Assembly: GCF_003342675.1 (NCBI RefSeq)
Contig: NZ_CP031148.1
Coordinates: 682,001-746,000, forward strand
DNA length: 64,000 bases
Direction of reading: 5' to 3'
DNA from: Haloplanus rubicundus
Lineage (GTDB): Archaea; Halobacteriota; Halobacteria; Halobacteriales; Haloferacaceae
In this document: positions 45,539 through 55,014 of the stretch, piece after piece
How positions within the stretch are numbered: position 1 is the first letter of the stretch
Layout: the number at the start of each line of letters is the position of its first letter
Made by a program: the position numbers and the translations under genes
Notes under the pieces: generated by a model
Databases searched by the model: none
What the model was told of the DNA's origin: nothing
Seen by the model: only the letters and a program-made list of their open reading frames with translations

Positions 45539-45904
45539 GTGTCCGGGGCGCCGAACTCGCCGATAGACGGGCAGGTGTTCATGCTCGCCTCGGCGAAAGC
45601 CAGCGTCGACCCCGGACGGCTCTCCGAGCTACTGGGGCGCGTCCAGACCCACCTCGCCGGAGAGCGCGAGCGGTACCGGCGCGAGTTCGAGCGCGTCGCC
45701 CGGAGCGACGACCGCGAGGTGTTTCTCGTCCCGACGGGGCACTGGGAGACGGTCGGCGACCGGCTGGGGTTCGGGGAGCGCGAGCGGAAGGCGGTCGCGC
45801 GAACCCACGCCGAACAGCTCCGGCGGATCGGGTCCCGGAGCGACCGGGACGAGGAGTTCGAGACGGCGCTGGAGATCCGCGAGGCGGTCGTCATCGGGCG
45901 GTAA
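45539..45904 (+). CDS. Conserved hypothetical protein downstream of the SAMP pair
   Basis: 121 residues from GTG 45539, 2 bp after the previous stop. It starts GAPNSPIDGQVFMLASAKASVD, then charged helices (ERERYRREFERVAR) and VFLVPTGHWETVGDRLGFGERERKAVARTHAEQLRRIG. No family recognised. It completes a three-gene unit with the SAMP gene. Confidence 0.65.
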   Translation: MSGAPNSPIDGQVFMLASAKASVDPGRLSELLGRVQTHLAGERERYRREFERVARSDDREVFLVPTGHWETVGDRLGFGERERKAVARTHAEQLRRIGSRSDRDEEFETALEIREAVVIGR

Positions 45905-45943
45905 ACCGAAAGGTCGTTGCCGGGTGCCCGCACACGGATAGCC

Positions 45944-46627
45944 ATGCTCCCCGACGACTTCCGCGCCGGCGTCCGCGCGGCGCTGCCCTCCCTCCTCGGA
46001 CTGGTCCCGTTCGGCCTCGTCGCGGGCATCGCCGCGGTGAACGCCGGCCTCTCGCCGTTTCAGGCCATCGGGCTGTCGGCCGTCGTCTTCGCCGGCGCCG
46101 CACAGCTCGCCGCCATCGACCTGCTCGCACGGGACGCCTCACTCGCCGTCGTCGTCGTCACGGCCGTCGTCATCAACCTCCGGATGGCGATGTACTCCGC
46201 TTCCATCGCACCGTACTTCGAATCCTTCCGCCGTCGGTGGGCGGTGGGCTGTTCGTACCTCCTGACCGACGTGTCCTACGCCCTGTCTATCGCCGAGTTC
46301 ACCGACGAGTCGGGGACCGATCGGCGGTGGTACTACCTCGGCGTCGCCGGCGCCATCTGGGCCGTCTGGCAACTCACGACCGTCGCCGGCGTCCTCCTCG
46401 GGGCGGGCATCCCCGAGAGCTGGGGGGTGGGCTTCGCCGTTCCGCTGGTCTTTCTCACGCTCCTCGTCGGCGACGTGTCGGATCGCCCCCGACTGGTCGC
46501 CGCGCTCGTCGGGGGGAGCGTCGCCGTCGTCGGGGCGACGTGGCCGCTGAATCTCGGCCTCCTCGGTGGGGCGCTCGCCGGCGTCGTCGCCGGCGTCGTC
46601 GTCGATTGGAGGGGGAGCGACGCGTGA
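45944..46627 (+). CDS. azlC: AzlC-type branched-chain amino acid exporter subunit
   Basis: 227 residues, about seven helices. LLGLVPFGLVAGIAAVNAGLS, FAGAAQLAAIDLL and NLRMAMYSASIAPYF are diagnostic of AzlC. With AzlD it exports branched-chain amino acids in bacteria. The stop overlaps the azlD GTG start (GTGA at 46624-46627). Confidence 0.92.
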   Translation: MLPDDFRAGVRAALPSLLGLVPFGLVAGIAAVNAGLSPFQAIGLSAVVFAGAAQLAAIDLLARDASLAVVVVTAVVINLRMAMYSASIAPYFESFRRRWAVGCSYLLTDVSYALSIAEFTDESGTDRRWYYLGVAGAIWAVWQLTTVAGVLLGAGIPESWGVGFAVPLVFLTLLVGDVSDRPRLVAALVGGSVAVVGATWPLNLGLLGGALAGVVAGVVVDWRGSDA

Positions 46628-46962
46628 CGACGACGTACGGCCCGCTCGCCATCTGGGCGGTCGTCCTCGTCGTCGGCGTCGCCACCTTCGCCATCCGCTA
46701 CTCCTTCGTCTACCTGTTCGGTCGGATCGAGGGGGTGCCGCCGCGGGTGGAGGAGGCGCTCCGGTTCGTCCCGGCGGCGGTGCTGGCGGCGCTCGTCGCG
46801 CCGGCCGTCGTCGATCCGGGGCCGACGGTGGCGGCGACGGTCCTCGACGACCGCCTGCTCGCCGGCGCCGTCGCGGCCGTCGTGGCGTGGTACACCGAAA
46901 ACATGTTCGCGACCATCGCCGTCGGACTGCTCGCGCTGTGGGCGGTCGGGGCAGTGCTGTAA
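46624..46962 (+). CDS. azlD: AzlD-type small transporter subunit
   Basis: 112 residues from a GTG start, four helices. FAIRYSFVYLFGRIEGVPPRVEEALRFVPAAVLAALVAPAVV is the AzlD signature region. Coupled to azlC by overlap and converging on isocitrate lyase 22 bp downstream. Confidence 0.9.
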   Translation: MTTTYGPLAIWAVVLVVGVATFAIRYSFVYLFGRIEGVPPRVEEALRFVPAAVLAALVAPAVVDPGPTVAATVLDDRLLAGAVAAVVAWYTENMFATIAVGLLALWAVGAVL

Positions 46963-46984
46963 AAAAACGAGTCGGCCGAGGGGA

Positions 46985-48049
46985 TCAGTCGTCGTCGTTC
47001 GGCGTCGGCGTCTCGGGTTCCTCCGCGGTGGAGATGGGGTCGCTCTCGTCCTCGCTGAAGCCTTCCGAGGACTCCATCCGGCGCTTCGCCTCGGGGTCGA
47101 ACTGCGCCTCGATGTCCTGGTACTTGCTGACGAAGGAGAGTTCGTGGTGGCTCTCCGTCGGGTGTCCCAGATAGCGGTTCTCGAGGTCGAACTGCGCCTC
47201 CTCGTCGGCCTCCGCGAGGCGCTCGAAGTCCTCGTAAACCGCGTGGGCGCCGGAGTGGAGGCCGAACAGGGTGATGAAGATGTACTTGTAGCCGAGGTCA
47301 CCGAGTTCCGCGAACGTCAGCGGGTCCTCCTCCTCGGACCACGCGAAGGAGGAGGAGTAGTTGAAGGCCAGATCGAGGTCGGGGTGGGTCTCGTGGATGG
47401 TCTCTGCGTACTCGACCGCATCCTCGCGGGACGGGTCGGGCATCTCGGGCCAGACGAGGTCGACGCCGGCGTCGGCGTAGATGCGCCCGCGTTCGAGGTG
47501 TTCCTCCCAGTCGCCGTTGGCGGAGCCGTAGGCGTCCGTGCGGGCGATGATGACGGTGTCCTCGCACTGCTTGGCGTCGACGGCGGCGCTGAAACGCGCC
47601 TCCGCGTCCTCGCGGGAGACGATCTGTTTGCCCGCGATGTGGCCACAGCGCTTGGGCGTCGTCTGGTCCTCGATGTGGACCGCCGCGACGCCGGCCTTCT
47701 CGTACTCCCGCACCGCGCGGCGGACGTTGTGGATGCCGCCGTAGCCGGTGTCGCAGTCGGCGATCACCGGGAGCGTGGTGGCTTCCGCGATGCGCTTTGC
47801 GTTCTCGACCATCTCGGTCATCGTCACCATCTCGAGGTCCGGGAAGCCGAACTGGCCGAGGACGGTCGAGTAGCCGCTCATGTAGACGGCGTCGTGACCC
47901 GTCATCTCCGCCAGCCGCGCGTCGAGGGCGTGATAGAGGCCGGGCGCGAACACGAACTGCTGATCCGCGAGCTGCTCGCGGAACTGCTCGGCCGCCGGGT
48001 TGTCGATGTCTCTGGTGACCGTGTCGGTGTCGAGTTCTTCGGGCGTCAT
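46985..48049 (-). CDS. aceA: Isocitrate lyase
   Basis: 354 residues of the ICL/PEP mutase superfamily. The catalytic KRCGH motif is at residues 133-137 (Cys135), preceded by [14 protein letters not shown] holds the magnesium-binding acids. It cleaves isocitrate to glyoxylate and succinate in the glyoxylate bypass for growth on acetate or fatty acids. Unlike some haloarchaea, no malate synthase gene is adjacent. Its ATG overlaps the stop of a small repeat-containing protein. Confidence 0.93.
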   Translation of the reverse strand: MTPEELDTDTVTRDIDNPAAEQFREQLADQQFVFAPGLYHALDARLAEMTGHDAVYMSGYSTVLGQFGFPDLEMVTMTEMVENAKRIAEATTLPVIADCDTGYGGIHNVRRAVREYEKAGVAAVHIEDQTTPKRCGHIAGKQIVSREDAEARFSAAVDAKQCEDTVIIARTDAYGSANGDWEEHLERGRIYADAGVDLVWPEMPDPSREDAVEYAETIHETHPDLDLAFNYSSSFAWSEEEDPLTFAELGDLGYKYIFITLFGLHSGAHAVYEDFERLAEADEEAQFDLENRYLGHPTESHHELSFVSKYQDIEAQFDPEAKRRMESSEGFSEDESDPISTAEEPETPTPNDDD

Positions 48050-48291
48050 TGGGAGGGTTCGGTCGCGTCCGTCGTTCGGGTGTCGGGTCGACCCAGGTCG
48101 GGGACGAGCGGCGCTTCCTGTGCCAGCTCGTCGTCGTCGGTGCGCTGGGTCGTAGAATCAGTCGTCCGCGTCCGCGGCGTCGGGCGGGTCCGTTCACGAC
48201 CGCCGTCGGTCCGGGTGTCGCCGCGGCCGATGTCGGGAACGAGGGGGGCTTGCTGTGCTAGTTCGTCGTCGCGTCGGGTCGTGGGTTCCAT
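48046..48291 (-). CDS. 81-residue protein with a duplicated motif, coupled to aceA
   Basis: ATG at 48291; stop overlaps the aceA start (ATGA). The motif [21 protein letters not shown] near the N-terminus recurs about 40 residues later as [21 protein letters not shown]. The rest is Thr/Arg/Asp-rich and probably disordered. It looks like two copies of a short linear binding motif on a flexible tether. No family known to me. Being first in the transcript and coupled to isocitrate lyase, it may regulate or bind that enzyme (inference). Confidence 0.7.
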   Translation of the reverse strand: MEPTTRRDDELAQQAPLVPDIGRGDTRTDGGRERTRPTPRTRTTDSTTQRTDDDELAQEAPLVPDLGRPDTRTTDATEPSQ

Positions 48292-48510
48292 GGTGTTGGT
48301 AGTGGGGTTGCTGTCGGTCGTCTGCCGGGACAACTCGTGTCGGAACGGGAGTCGCGTACGTGCATTGCATCCGGTCGAACGACTGGGGGGCACATAAACA
48401 TAATGATTGATAATGATAATATTCGTTAATGTACCTTAATCGGGTCGTGGTACCATTCCACAAACGCACTTCACGGGGCTTAATTCCGTCCGGCGCCGAC
48501 CGTCGGGTAG
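48292..48510. promoter_or_regulatory. Divergent promoter region between the aceA unit and the ABC exporter
   Basis: 219 bp with a very AT-rich core (CATAAACATAATGATTGATA and following, about 48394-48440) unlike its surroundings. It holds TATA-like elements for both directions. GATAATGATAAT is a short tandem repeat. No gene is seen. Confidence 0.5.
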
Positions 48511-49461
48511 ATGGTTGCCGCCATAGAGATCGACGATCTCAGGAAGGAGTACGGCGACGTGACGGCGCTCGACGGCGTCTCGCTGACCGTGCCCGAGGGG
48601 AGCTTCTTCGGCCTGCTCGGTCCGAACGGGGCCGGCAAGACGACCTTCATCAACGTCCTCGTCGGCCTCGTCCGCAAGAGCGGCGGGACGGCACGGGTGT
48701 TCGGCCACGACGTGGAGACCGACTACCGCGAGGCCCGGAACTGCATCGGCCTCGCGCCCCAGGAGTTCAACGTCGACCGCTTCTTCCCCATCCGGGAGGT
48801 GCTGGAACACAAAGCGGGGTACCACGGGATTCCGGCGAGCGAGGCGCGCGAGCGCGCCGACGAGGCCCTGAAGCAGGTCGGCATCTACGAGAAGCGGGAC
48901 ACGCGCTTCGACTGGCTCTCCGGCGGGATGAAGCGTCGCTTCCTCATCGCGCGCGCCCTCGTCACCCGCCCCGACCTCCTGATCCTCGACGAGCCGACGG
49001 CCGGCGTCGACGTCCAGCTCCGGCACGACCTCTGGGACCTCATCACCGACCTCAACGAGTCCGGGACGACCATCCTGCTCACCACCCACTACATCGAGGA
49101 GGCCGAACGTCTCTGTGACGAGGTTGCCATCCTCGACAGCGGCCAGGTGGTGACGGTGAGTACCCCCGACGAACTCATGGACCGCGGCACCGACCGCATC
49201 ACGGTCACGTTCCGCGAACCGATCCGCTCGGCGCCCGAAATTGCCGCCGGCAACGGGCACGTCGAGGCCGTCGAGGTGGAGGACGGCCGCCTCGTCGTCG
49301 CCGCGTCCCGTGGTGGCCTCGTCGCCCCGGACCTCGTTCGCGAACTCGACTCCGCGGGGTACGAAATCGTCGACCTCGACGTCTCGCGCACCTCGCTGGA
49401 GGAAGTGTTCGTCGAGATGACCCGCACGGACTCGGCGGTGGCGGACGGGGGACAGGTATGA
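48511..49461 (+). CDS. ABC-2 type exporter ATP-binding protein
   Basis: 316 residues. Walker A GPNGAGKTT, signature LSGGMKRR, Walker B LLILDEPTAGVD and the switch TTHYIEEAERLCD are intact. The C-terminal extra domain after residue 220 is typical of NodI/DrrA-type exporters. It pairs with the permease that overlaps its stop codon. Substrate unknown. Confidence 0.93.
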   Translation: MVAAIEIDDLRKEYGDVTALDGVSLTVPEGSFFGLLGPNGAGKTTFINVLVGLVRKSGGTARVFGHDVETDYREARNCIGLAPQEFNVDRFFPIREVLEHKAGYHGIPASEARERADEALKQVGIYEKRDTRFDWLSGGMKRRFLIARALVTRPDLLILDEPTAGVDVQLRHDLWDLITDLNESGTTILLTTHYIEEAERLCDEVAILDSGQVVTVSTPDELMDRGTDRITVTFREPIRSAPEIAAGNGHVEAVEVEDGRLVVAASRGGLVAPDLVRELDSAGYEIVDLDVSRTSLEEVFVEMTRTDSAVADGGQV

Positions 49462-50219
49462 GCGTCGTCGGCCTCAAGACGCTGACGCGCCGGGAGATCC
49501 TCCGCTTTCTCCGCCGCCCCAAGAACACCTTCGCGCCGCCGCTGATCACGAACGTCCTCTACTTCTCGGTGTTCGGCGTCATCCTCGGCCAGCGTATCGA
49601 CACGATCCAGGGGATTCCGTACATCCTCTTTATCCTCCCCGGTCTCGTCGTCCTCGGCGCCATCTCCAACGCCTTCGAGAACGCCGCGTTCTCCATCTTC
49701 CACGGCCGGTGGAACGAGTACATCCACGAACCGCTCACCTCGCCGCTCTCCTACACCGAGATGGCGACGGCGTACGTCCTCGCGGGCGCGGCCCGCGGCG
49801 CCATCGTCGGCGTCCTCATCGCCATCGTCGGCGCCGCGTTCACCTCGGTGGGGGTGACCCGCCCGCTCTATCTCGTCGGCTTCGCCGTCGTCATCACCGT
49901 CCTCTTCGCCGGCATCGGCGTCGTCGGCGGTCTCTGGGCCGACGACTGGGACGACCTCACCATGATGAACCAGTTCATCCTCCGACCCCTCGTTTTCTTC
50001 GGCGGCGTCTTCTACTCCATCGCCGAACTCCCGCCGCTGTTGACGACGCTCTCCTATCTCAACCCCATGGTCTACATGGTCAACGGGGTGCGCTACGGCT
50101 TCCTCGGCGCCAGCGAGGTCGATCCGAACGTCTCGCTGCTCGTCCTCGCCGTCCTCGCCGCGGCCGTCGTCGCCCTCGATATCGCCCTGTTCCGGCGGGG
50201 GTACGGCCTGACCGAGTGA
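49458..50219 (+). CDS. ABC-2 type permease
   Basis: 253 residues with six transmembrane helices. TREILRFLRRPKNTFAPPLITNVLYFSVFG and LNPMVYMVNGVRYGFLG are typical for the NodJ/DrrB-like group, and FFGGVFYSIAELPP is the usual periplasmic turn. ATGA overlap with the ATPase gene shows translational coupling. It exports an unknown substrate, possibly a drug or lipid-linked sugar. Confidence 0.92.
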   Translation: MSVVGLKTLTRREILRFLRRPKNTFAPPLITNVLYFSVFGVILGQRIDTIQGIPYILFILPGLVVLGAISNAFENAAFSIFHGRWNEYIHEPLTSPLSYTEMATAYVLAGAARGAIVGVLIAIVGAAFTSVGVTRPLYLVGFAVVITVLFAGIGVVGGLWADDWDDLTMMNQFILRPLVFFGGVFYSIAELPPLLTTLSYLNPMVYMVNGVRYGFLGASEVDPNVSLLVLAVLAAAVVALDIALFRRGYGLTE

Positions 50220-50292
50220 ACGACTGCCAAGGTACAATCGGCGTTTTCGCCAAGCCAGCTTATTACGGGATAGCCCGACGAGGGCGGGACGC

Positions 50293-51192
50293 ATGTCGAA
50301 CAGCCCCGATGGCTCGGGACTGACGCGGGTCCAGTCGTACGCCCTCGTCGTCGCCGCAGCCGTCCTGTTGAGCGCGATCCTCGCCCCGGTCGCCTACGAC
50401 CGGGCGACGGCCCCCGACGGCACGGTCGCCGTCGTCTCCGTCGAGGGGTTCATCTCCTCGAACTCGGTGTCGTCCGTCCAGGAGGACCTCCGCGAGGCTC
50501 GCGAGAACGAATCGATCGACGCGGTCGTCCTGAACGTCGACAGCCCCGGCGGGTCGGCGGCCGCGAGCGAACAGCTCTACCTCTCGGTCCAACGGACCGC
50601 CCAGGAGATGCCGGTTGTCGCGAGCGTCAAGTCCACCGGCGCGTCGGGAGCGTACTACGCCATGCTCCCCGCGCGTGACATCTACGTCACCCCGGCCTCC
50701 ATCGTCGGGAGCGTCGGTGTTCGCGGCGGAACGCCCGGTCCCTCGCTCCCCGGCGAGATCAAGAGCGGCCCCGACAAGGCCAGCGCGACGGCCGACCAGC
50801 GCCGCGCACAGATCGAGACGCTCCAGCGCGCGTTCGTCGGGAGCGTCATGAAACACCGGAGCGACGAACTCGAACTCTCGCGGACCGAGGTCGCACACGC
50901 GAAGGTCTACACCGGCGCCCGCGCCGTCGACAACGGCATGGCCGACCGGATCGGGTCGACGCCCGAAGCCATCGAACGGGCCGCCTCGGCGGCCGGTCTC
51001 GAGGACTACGACGTCGTCCGCAAGGAACCGCCCCGCCTCGGCGGGCTGTTCCTCCTCAGTACCGAGGACGGCGGCACCGTCGTGGTCGAGCAGAGTCCCG
51101 CCGGCTACGACGCCGTCGACACCCCCACGTTCCTGATGGTGTACGGCGACGTGCAGACCGAATCGGAGGTGATCGGCAATGTCAGCGCCTAA
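50293..51192 (+). CDS. SppA-like S49 signal peptide peptidase
   Basis: 299 residues with one N-terminal transmembrane helix (residues about 15-35) and an outward serine protease domain. VLNVDSPGGSA and the nucleophile region STGASGAYY (Ser118) are the family hallmarks. It degrades released signal peptides or membrane proteins. The stop lies 14 bp inside the next gene, a DUF4350 protein, implying co-expression. Confidence 0.9.
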   Translation: MSNSPDGSGLTRVQSYALVVAAAVLLSAILAPVAYDRATAPDGTVAVVSVEGFISSNSVSSVQEDLREARENESIDAVVLNVDSPGGSAAASEQLYLSVQRTAQEMPVVASVKSTGASGAYYAMLPARDIYVTPASIVGSVGVRGGTPGPSLPGEIKSGPDKASATADQRRAQIETLQRAFVGSVMKHRSDELELSRTEVAHAKVYTGARAVDNGMADRIGSTPEAIERAASAAGLEDYDVVRKEPPRLGGLFLLSTEDGGTVVVEQSPAGYDAVDTPTFLMVYGDVQTESEVIGNVSA

Positions 51193-52201
51193 CTCCAGAC
51201 TCGCGGCCGTCTTCGTCGTCATCGTCGCGGTAATCGTCGGCGGTGCAGCCGTCGCCCCCTACGCACTCGGCTCCGAGGCCGACGCGGGTTCCGACCCCGT
51301 CGACGTCGAGAACCAGCAGTTCCAGCCCGGGACGATCCTCCCCGACGAGACGCCCGAGGAGGGTGAGATCACCATGGACAGCGACGCCACCGGCAAGACG
51401 ATCCTCGTCGACGTGGGGCACCAGAACGGTGTCTCCGAGACCGAACTCGAACCCCTGCTGTCGACGCTCGCCGAGAACGGCCACCGGATCCGGTTCTACC
51501 GGGGTCAGCGGCGGAGCCTCAACGAGTCGCTCCGCTCGGCCGACGCTTTCCTCGTCGTCAGCCCGCGCGAGAAGTTCACGAGCGACGAACTCGCCGGCGT
51601 CGAGGCGTTCACCGACGCCGGCGGCCGGATGCTCGTGATGGGCGAGCCGCCGTCGGTGCAGGTGTCCGGCGGCATCCTCTTCGGCCTCGGCGGTCTTCAG
51701 GAGACCGGCCCCCAGACCGCCTCGCTCGGCTCGGACTACGGCATCGCGTACGGTTCGGGCTATCTCTACAATATGGAGACGAACGACAACAACTACAAGA
51801 GCGTCTTCGCCGAGCCGGCGGCGACCACCGACCTCACCACGGGCGTCGACCGCGTCGTGATGCGCGAGGCCGTCCCGATCCGGACGGCCGACGCGACGCG
51901 TGCGCTCGTCGGCGTCGACGGGACGCACCTGTCGACGACCCGCGACCCCGGGACGTACGCCGTGGTCGCCCGCAGCGGCAACGTCACCGCGGTCGGTGAC
52001 ACGGACTTCGTCACCCGCGAGAACGCCTTCGACGCCGACAACGAGGTGCTGATCGGCAACCTCGCCGACTTCCTCGTCGACGGCGAGAAGCGGTCGGGCG
52101 CGCCGGCCGAACCGGGGGCCGACGAACCACAGCGCCCGCCGACCGGCGGGAACGGCGGCGCGCCGACGCCGCCTCCGCGGCCGACACCGGCACCCGCCTG
52201 A
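51179..52201 (+). CDS. DUF4350 family membrane-anchored protein
   Basis: 340 residues, one N-terminal helix, then an extracytoplasmic or cytoplasmic alpha/beta region with ILVDVGHQNGVSETELEPLLSTLAENGHRIRFY, FLVVSPREKFTSDELAGVEAF and MLVMGEP, the GATase-like fold of DUF4350. The C-terminus is a Pro/Gly-rich tail. The 14-bp overlap with the SppA-like gene suggests a joint membrane proteolysis function (inference). Confidence 0.75.
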   Translation: MSAPNSRLAAVFVVIVAVIVGGAAVAPYALGSEADAGSDPVDVENQQFQPGTILPDETPEEGEITMDSDATGKTILVDVGHQNGVSETELEPLLSTLAENGHRIRFYRGQRRSLNESLRSADAFLVVSPREKFTSDELAGVEAFTDAGGRMLVMGEPPSVQVSGGILFGLGGLQETGPQTASLGSDYGIAYGSGYLYNMETNDNNYKSVFAEPAATTDLTTGVDRVVMREAVPIRTADATRALVGVDGTHLSTTRDPGTYAVVARSGNVTAVGDTDFVTRENAFDADNEVLIGNLADFLVDGEKRSGAPAEPGADEPQRPPTGGNGGAPTPPPRPTPAPA

Positions 52202-52263
52202 CGACGCCGGGCACACTCACCCCAACCGTAGCCTATTTCGGCGTCGACCGCCGGACTGGTAGT

Positions 52264-53901
52264 ATGCCACCGGTCACCACATCGCGCCGCCAACTGCTGC
52301 GATGGGTGGGCGCTACGGGCGCCGTCGGCCTCGCCGGCTGCGCCGGCGGCGACGACGGCTCGGAACTCGTCGCGACGCTCGGCGCCGACGTGAGCACGTA
52401 CGATCCGACGCAGGCGAACGACACCACGTCCCGGAAGGCGTTCGACCTCGTCTACGAACCTCTCGTCGCCGTCGACTTCGAGGGTTCCGTCCATCCGGTC
52501 CTCGCTACCGACCTCGACCAGCGCGACGACCGCACCTGGCGTGTCTCCCTCCGCGAGGGCGTCACTTTCCACGACGGGAGCGACTGCACCGCGGCCGACG
52601 TGAAAGCCTCCTTCGAGCGCTACGCGGGCACCCCCCGCGAGTCCGACGTGTTCCTCTGGTACGACGACGCGACGATCCGCGACGACCACACGCTCGACGT
52701 GACGCTCTCGCGGCCGTACGCTCCGTTCCAACTGACCCTCGGCGGCGTCCCCATCGTCCCCGAGGCGGCCGCCACGGACGCCCTCGATCTCTCTACCGGC
52801 CCCGTGGGCACCGGTCCCTACGCCTTCGACACCCACGAACCCGACCGGCTCTACCGGCTCGTCCGCGCGGACGACCACTGGTTCGCGGGCGGTTCGGGCA
52901 ACGGGTCGGACGCCGACGACGTCCCCGCCGAACCCCCCATCGAGACGATCACCTTCCGCATCATCGTCGAACAGGCCTCACAGGTGGCGGCGCTACAGGG
53001 CGGCGACATCGACCTCGCCAACAACCCGCCGGCGGACGCGGTGGCCGACCTCCGCGACGACGACGCGATCACCGTCTCCGAACATCTCGCCGGCGGCTTC
53101 GAGATGCTCGTCTTCCCGCTCGCCAGCCGCCCGTTCTCGAACCGCGACGTGCGCGAGGGCGTCTCCCGGCTCATCCCTCGCGAGGCGATCATCGACTCGG
53201 TGTACGGCGGCATCGGCCGGCCCGCCTACGCCCCCATCTCCCCGCTGCTCGACGACTACACCTCCGAGTCGTTCCTGGCGGAGATGGGCGACGAATACAT
53301 GCGCTACGACCCCGAGCGAGCCGCCGAGTTGCTCGACGCCGGGTTCGCCGCCCTCGACATCTCCCCTCCCTACGAGACGACCATCGTCACCAACGAGACG
53401 GGCGACCGGGTGCGCTGGGCGCAGCTCGTCCGCGACGAGCTGAACGCGACCGACTTCTTCGACGTGTCCATCGAGCAGTTCGAGTGGAGCACCTACGTCG
53501 GTCGAGTCCTCTCGGGCGACTCCCACCGCTCGGACGCCATGATGGCGCTCGGCTGGTCCGGCGGGTGGGACCCCGACACCTACCTTCGCCCCCTCTTCTA
53601 CAGCGAGCAGGCGACGCCCTCGTGCTGTAACGCCGCTCACTACGCCAGCGACGAGGTCGACCGCCTGCTCGACGAGGCGCTGACTACCTACGACACCGCC
53701 GAACGCCGTGACCGATACGAGCAAGCCCAGCGACGGGTCGTCGAGGAGGCGCCCGTCGGCTTCGTCCGCTTCGGCACGCGCATCGAGGCGTACCGCACCG
53801 ACGCCGTCGAGGGCTTTCGCACCTACCCCCTCGACTCCGGCGAATTCACGTCCATCTACGCCCCGACGATGGGGGCGTACACCACGACCGGGGGCGGGTG
53901 A
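52264..53901 (+). CDS. Dipeptide/oligopeptide ABC substrate-binding lipoprotein
   Basis: 545 residues. A Tat signal with SRRQLLRW and lipobox LAGC is followed by an SBP family 5 domain (STYDPTQANDTTSRKAFDLVYEPLV, LREGVTFHDGSDCTAADVKASFERY). It binds the substrate outside the cell and delivers it to the permeases that follow. First gene of a five-gene ABC operon. Ligand unknown (peptide, nickel or sugar oligomer). Confidence 0.93.
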   Translation: MPPVTTSRRQLLRWVGATGAVGLAGCAGGDDGSELVATLGADVSTYDPTQANDTTSRKAFDLVYEPLVAVDFEGSVHPVLATDLDQRDDRTWRVSLREGVTFHDGSDCTAADVKASFERYAGTPRESDVFLWYDDATIRDDHTLDVTLSRPYAPFQLTLGGVPIVPEAAATDALDLSTGPVGTGPYAFDTHEPDRLYRLVRADDHWFAGGSGNGSDADDVPAEPPIETITFRIIVEQASQVAALQGGDIDLANNPPADAVADLRDDDAITVSEHLAGGFEMLVFPLASRPFSNRDVREGVSRLIPREAIIDSVYGGIGRPAYAPISPLLDDYTSESFLAEMGDEYMRYDPERAAELLDAGFAALDISPPYETTIVTNETGDRVRWAQLVRDELNATDFFDVSIEQFEWSTYVGRVLSGDSHRSDAMMALGWSGGWDPDTYLRPLFYSEQATPSCCNAAHYASDEVDRLLDEALTTYDTAERRDRYEQAQRRVVEEAPVGFVRFGTRIEAYRTDAVEGFRTYPLDSGEFTSIYAPTMGAYTTTGGG

Positions 53902-53904
53902 CCG

Positions 53905-54852
53905 GTGTCGCTCCGCCGTTACGTCCTCCGGCGGACGCTTCTCACCCTGCCCATCCTCGTCGGCGTCTCCGCACTCACCTTCGCCCTCGTGAAGCTCCTG
54001 CCCGGAACGCCCGTCGACTACGTCCTCCAGTTTCAGGAGGCGACGCCGGAGCTGCGGGCGTCGCTCCGCGCCCAGTACCACCTCGACGAACCCGTCTGGA
54101 AACAGTACCTGCTCTGGTTGAACGACGTACTCCATCTCGACTTCGGGGAACGCATCGCCTCCGACCGGAGCGTGAGCGCCGCCATCGCCGAGCGACTGCC
54201 CGAGACGCTCGTCCTCGGCGGCATCTCCTTCCTGATCGCCCTGTTCGTCGGCGTCCCGGCCGGCGTCGTCGCCGCCGTCCGGCGAGGGAGCCTCCTCGAC
54301 GAGGGGAGCCGCGTCGTCGCCCTCCTCGGCATCGCCACCCCCAACTTCTGGCTCGGTCTCCTGCTCATCCTCCTGTTCGGCGTCCACCTGAACCTCGTCC
54401 CCGTCATCCCGCCCGTGGCGCCCGTCTTCGCGCCCGAATCGCTCGTCTTCCTCGTCCTGCCCGCCGTGACCCTCGGCACCGCCTCGGCCGCCCTGTTCAC
54501 CCGCCTCACGCGCTCGGCCGTCACCGAACAGCTCCGCCAGGAGTACGTCCGCGCCGCCCGTGCGCGAGGACTCGACGAGCGTACCGTGATCCGCAAACAC
54601 GTCCTGCGCAACTCCCTCATCTCGGTCGTCACCGTCGCCGCCGTTCAGGTGGCGTTCCTCCTAGACGGCGCCGTCGTCGTCGAGCGGGTGTTCTCCTGGC
54701 CCGGCCTCGGGCGCCTCCTCGTCCGCGCCATCCTCCAGCGCGACTTCCCCGTCGTGCAGGCGATCGTGTTGCTCGTCGCCACCGCCGTCGTCGTCGCCAA
54801 CCTCCTCGCGGACGTGCTGTACGCCTGGCTCGACCCGCGCATCACCTACTGA
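53905..54852 (+). CDS. dppB: ABC permease DppB-type
   Basis: 315 residues from a GTG start 4 bp after the previous stop. RRTLLTLPILVGVSALTFALVKLLPGTP is the usual N-terminal helix, and the EAA loop is EYVRAARARGLDERTVIRKHVLRNSLI. The C-terminal 23 codons and the following bases are duplicated 134 bp downstream, but this copy remains complete. Confidence 0.92.
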   Translation: MSLRRYVLRRTLLTLPILVGVSALTFALVKLLPGTPVDYVLQFQEATPELRASLRAQYHLDEPVWKQYLLWLNDVLHLDFGERIASDRSVSAAIAERLPETLVLGGISFLIALFVGVPAGVVAAVRRGSLLDEGSRVVALLGIATPNFWLGLLLILLFGVHLNLVPVIPPVAPVFAPESLVFLVLPAVTLGTASAALFTRLTRSAVTEQLRQEYVRAARARGLDERTVIRKHVLRNSLISVVTVAAVQVAFLLDGAVVVERVFSWPGLGRLLVRAILQRDFPVVQAIVLLVATAVVVANLLADVLYAWLDPRITY

Positions 54853-54994
54853 GTATGAACACGCCACTCCCCGCTCACGACCGTGTACGACCGGCCGACG
54901 GCGACGACACGGCGACCGCCGTCGTCGTCGCCAACCTCCTCGCGGACGTGCTGTACGCCTGGCTCGACCCGCGCATCACCTACTGAGTATGAAC
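54781..54994 (+). repeat. 80-bp perfect direct repeat at the dppB tail
   Basis: Positions 54781-54860 and 54915-54994 are identical over 80 bp (offset 134). Each copy encodes the dppB C-terminus TAVVVANLLADVLYAWLDP-RITY, the stop, and a trailing ATGAAC. Perfect identity indicates a recent event. Confidence 0.92.
54855..54986 (+). CDS. 43-residue open frame made by the dppB tail duplication
   Basis: ATG 54855 overlaps the end of the first repeat copy. It reads MNTPLPAHDRVRPADGDD then, in the same frame, the duplicated final helix of DppB and its stop. It would encode a free C-terminal transmembrane helix with a new leader. It may be expressed by coupling to dppB, but is more likely a by-product of duplication. 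Confidence 0.4.
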   Translation: MNTPLPAHDRVRPADGDDTATAVVVANLLADVLYAWLDPRITY

Positions 54995-55014
54995 GCAACA
55001 CCCTCCGACTGACC

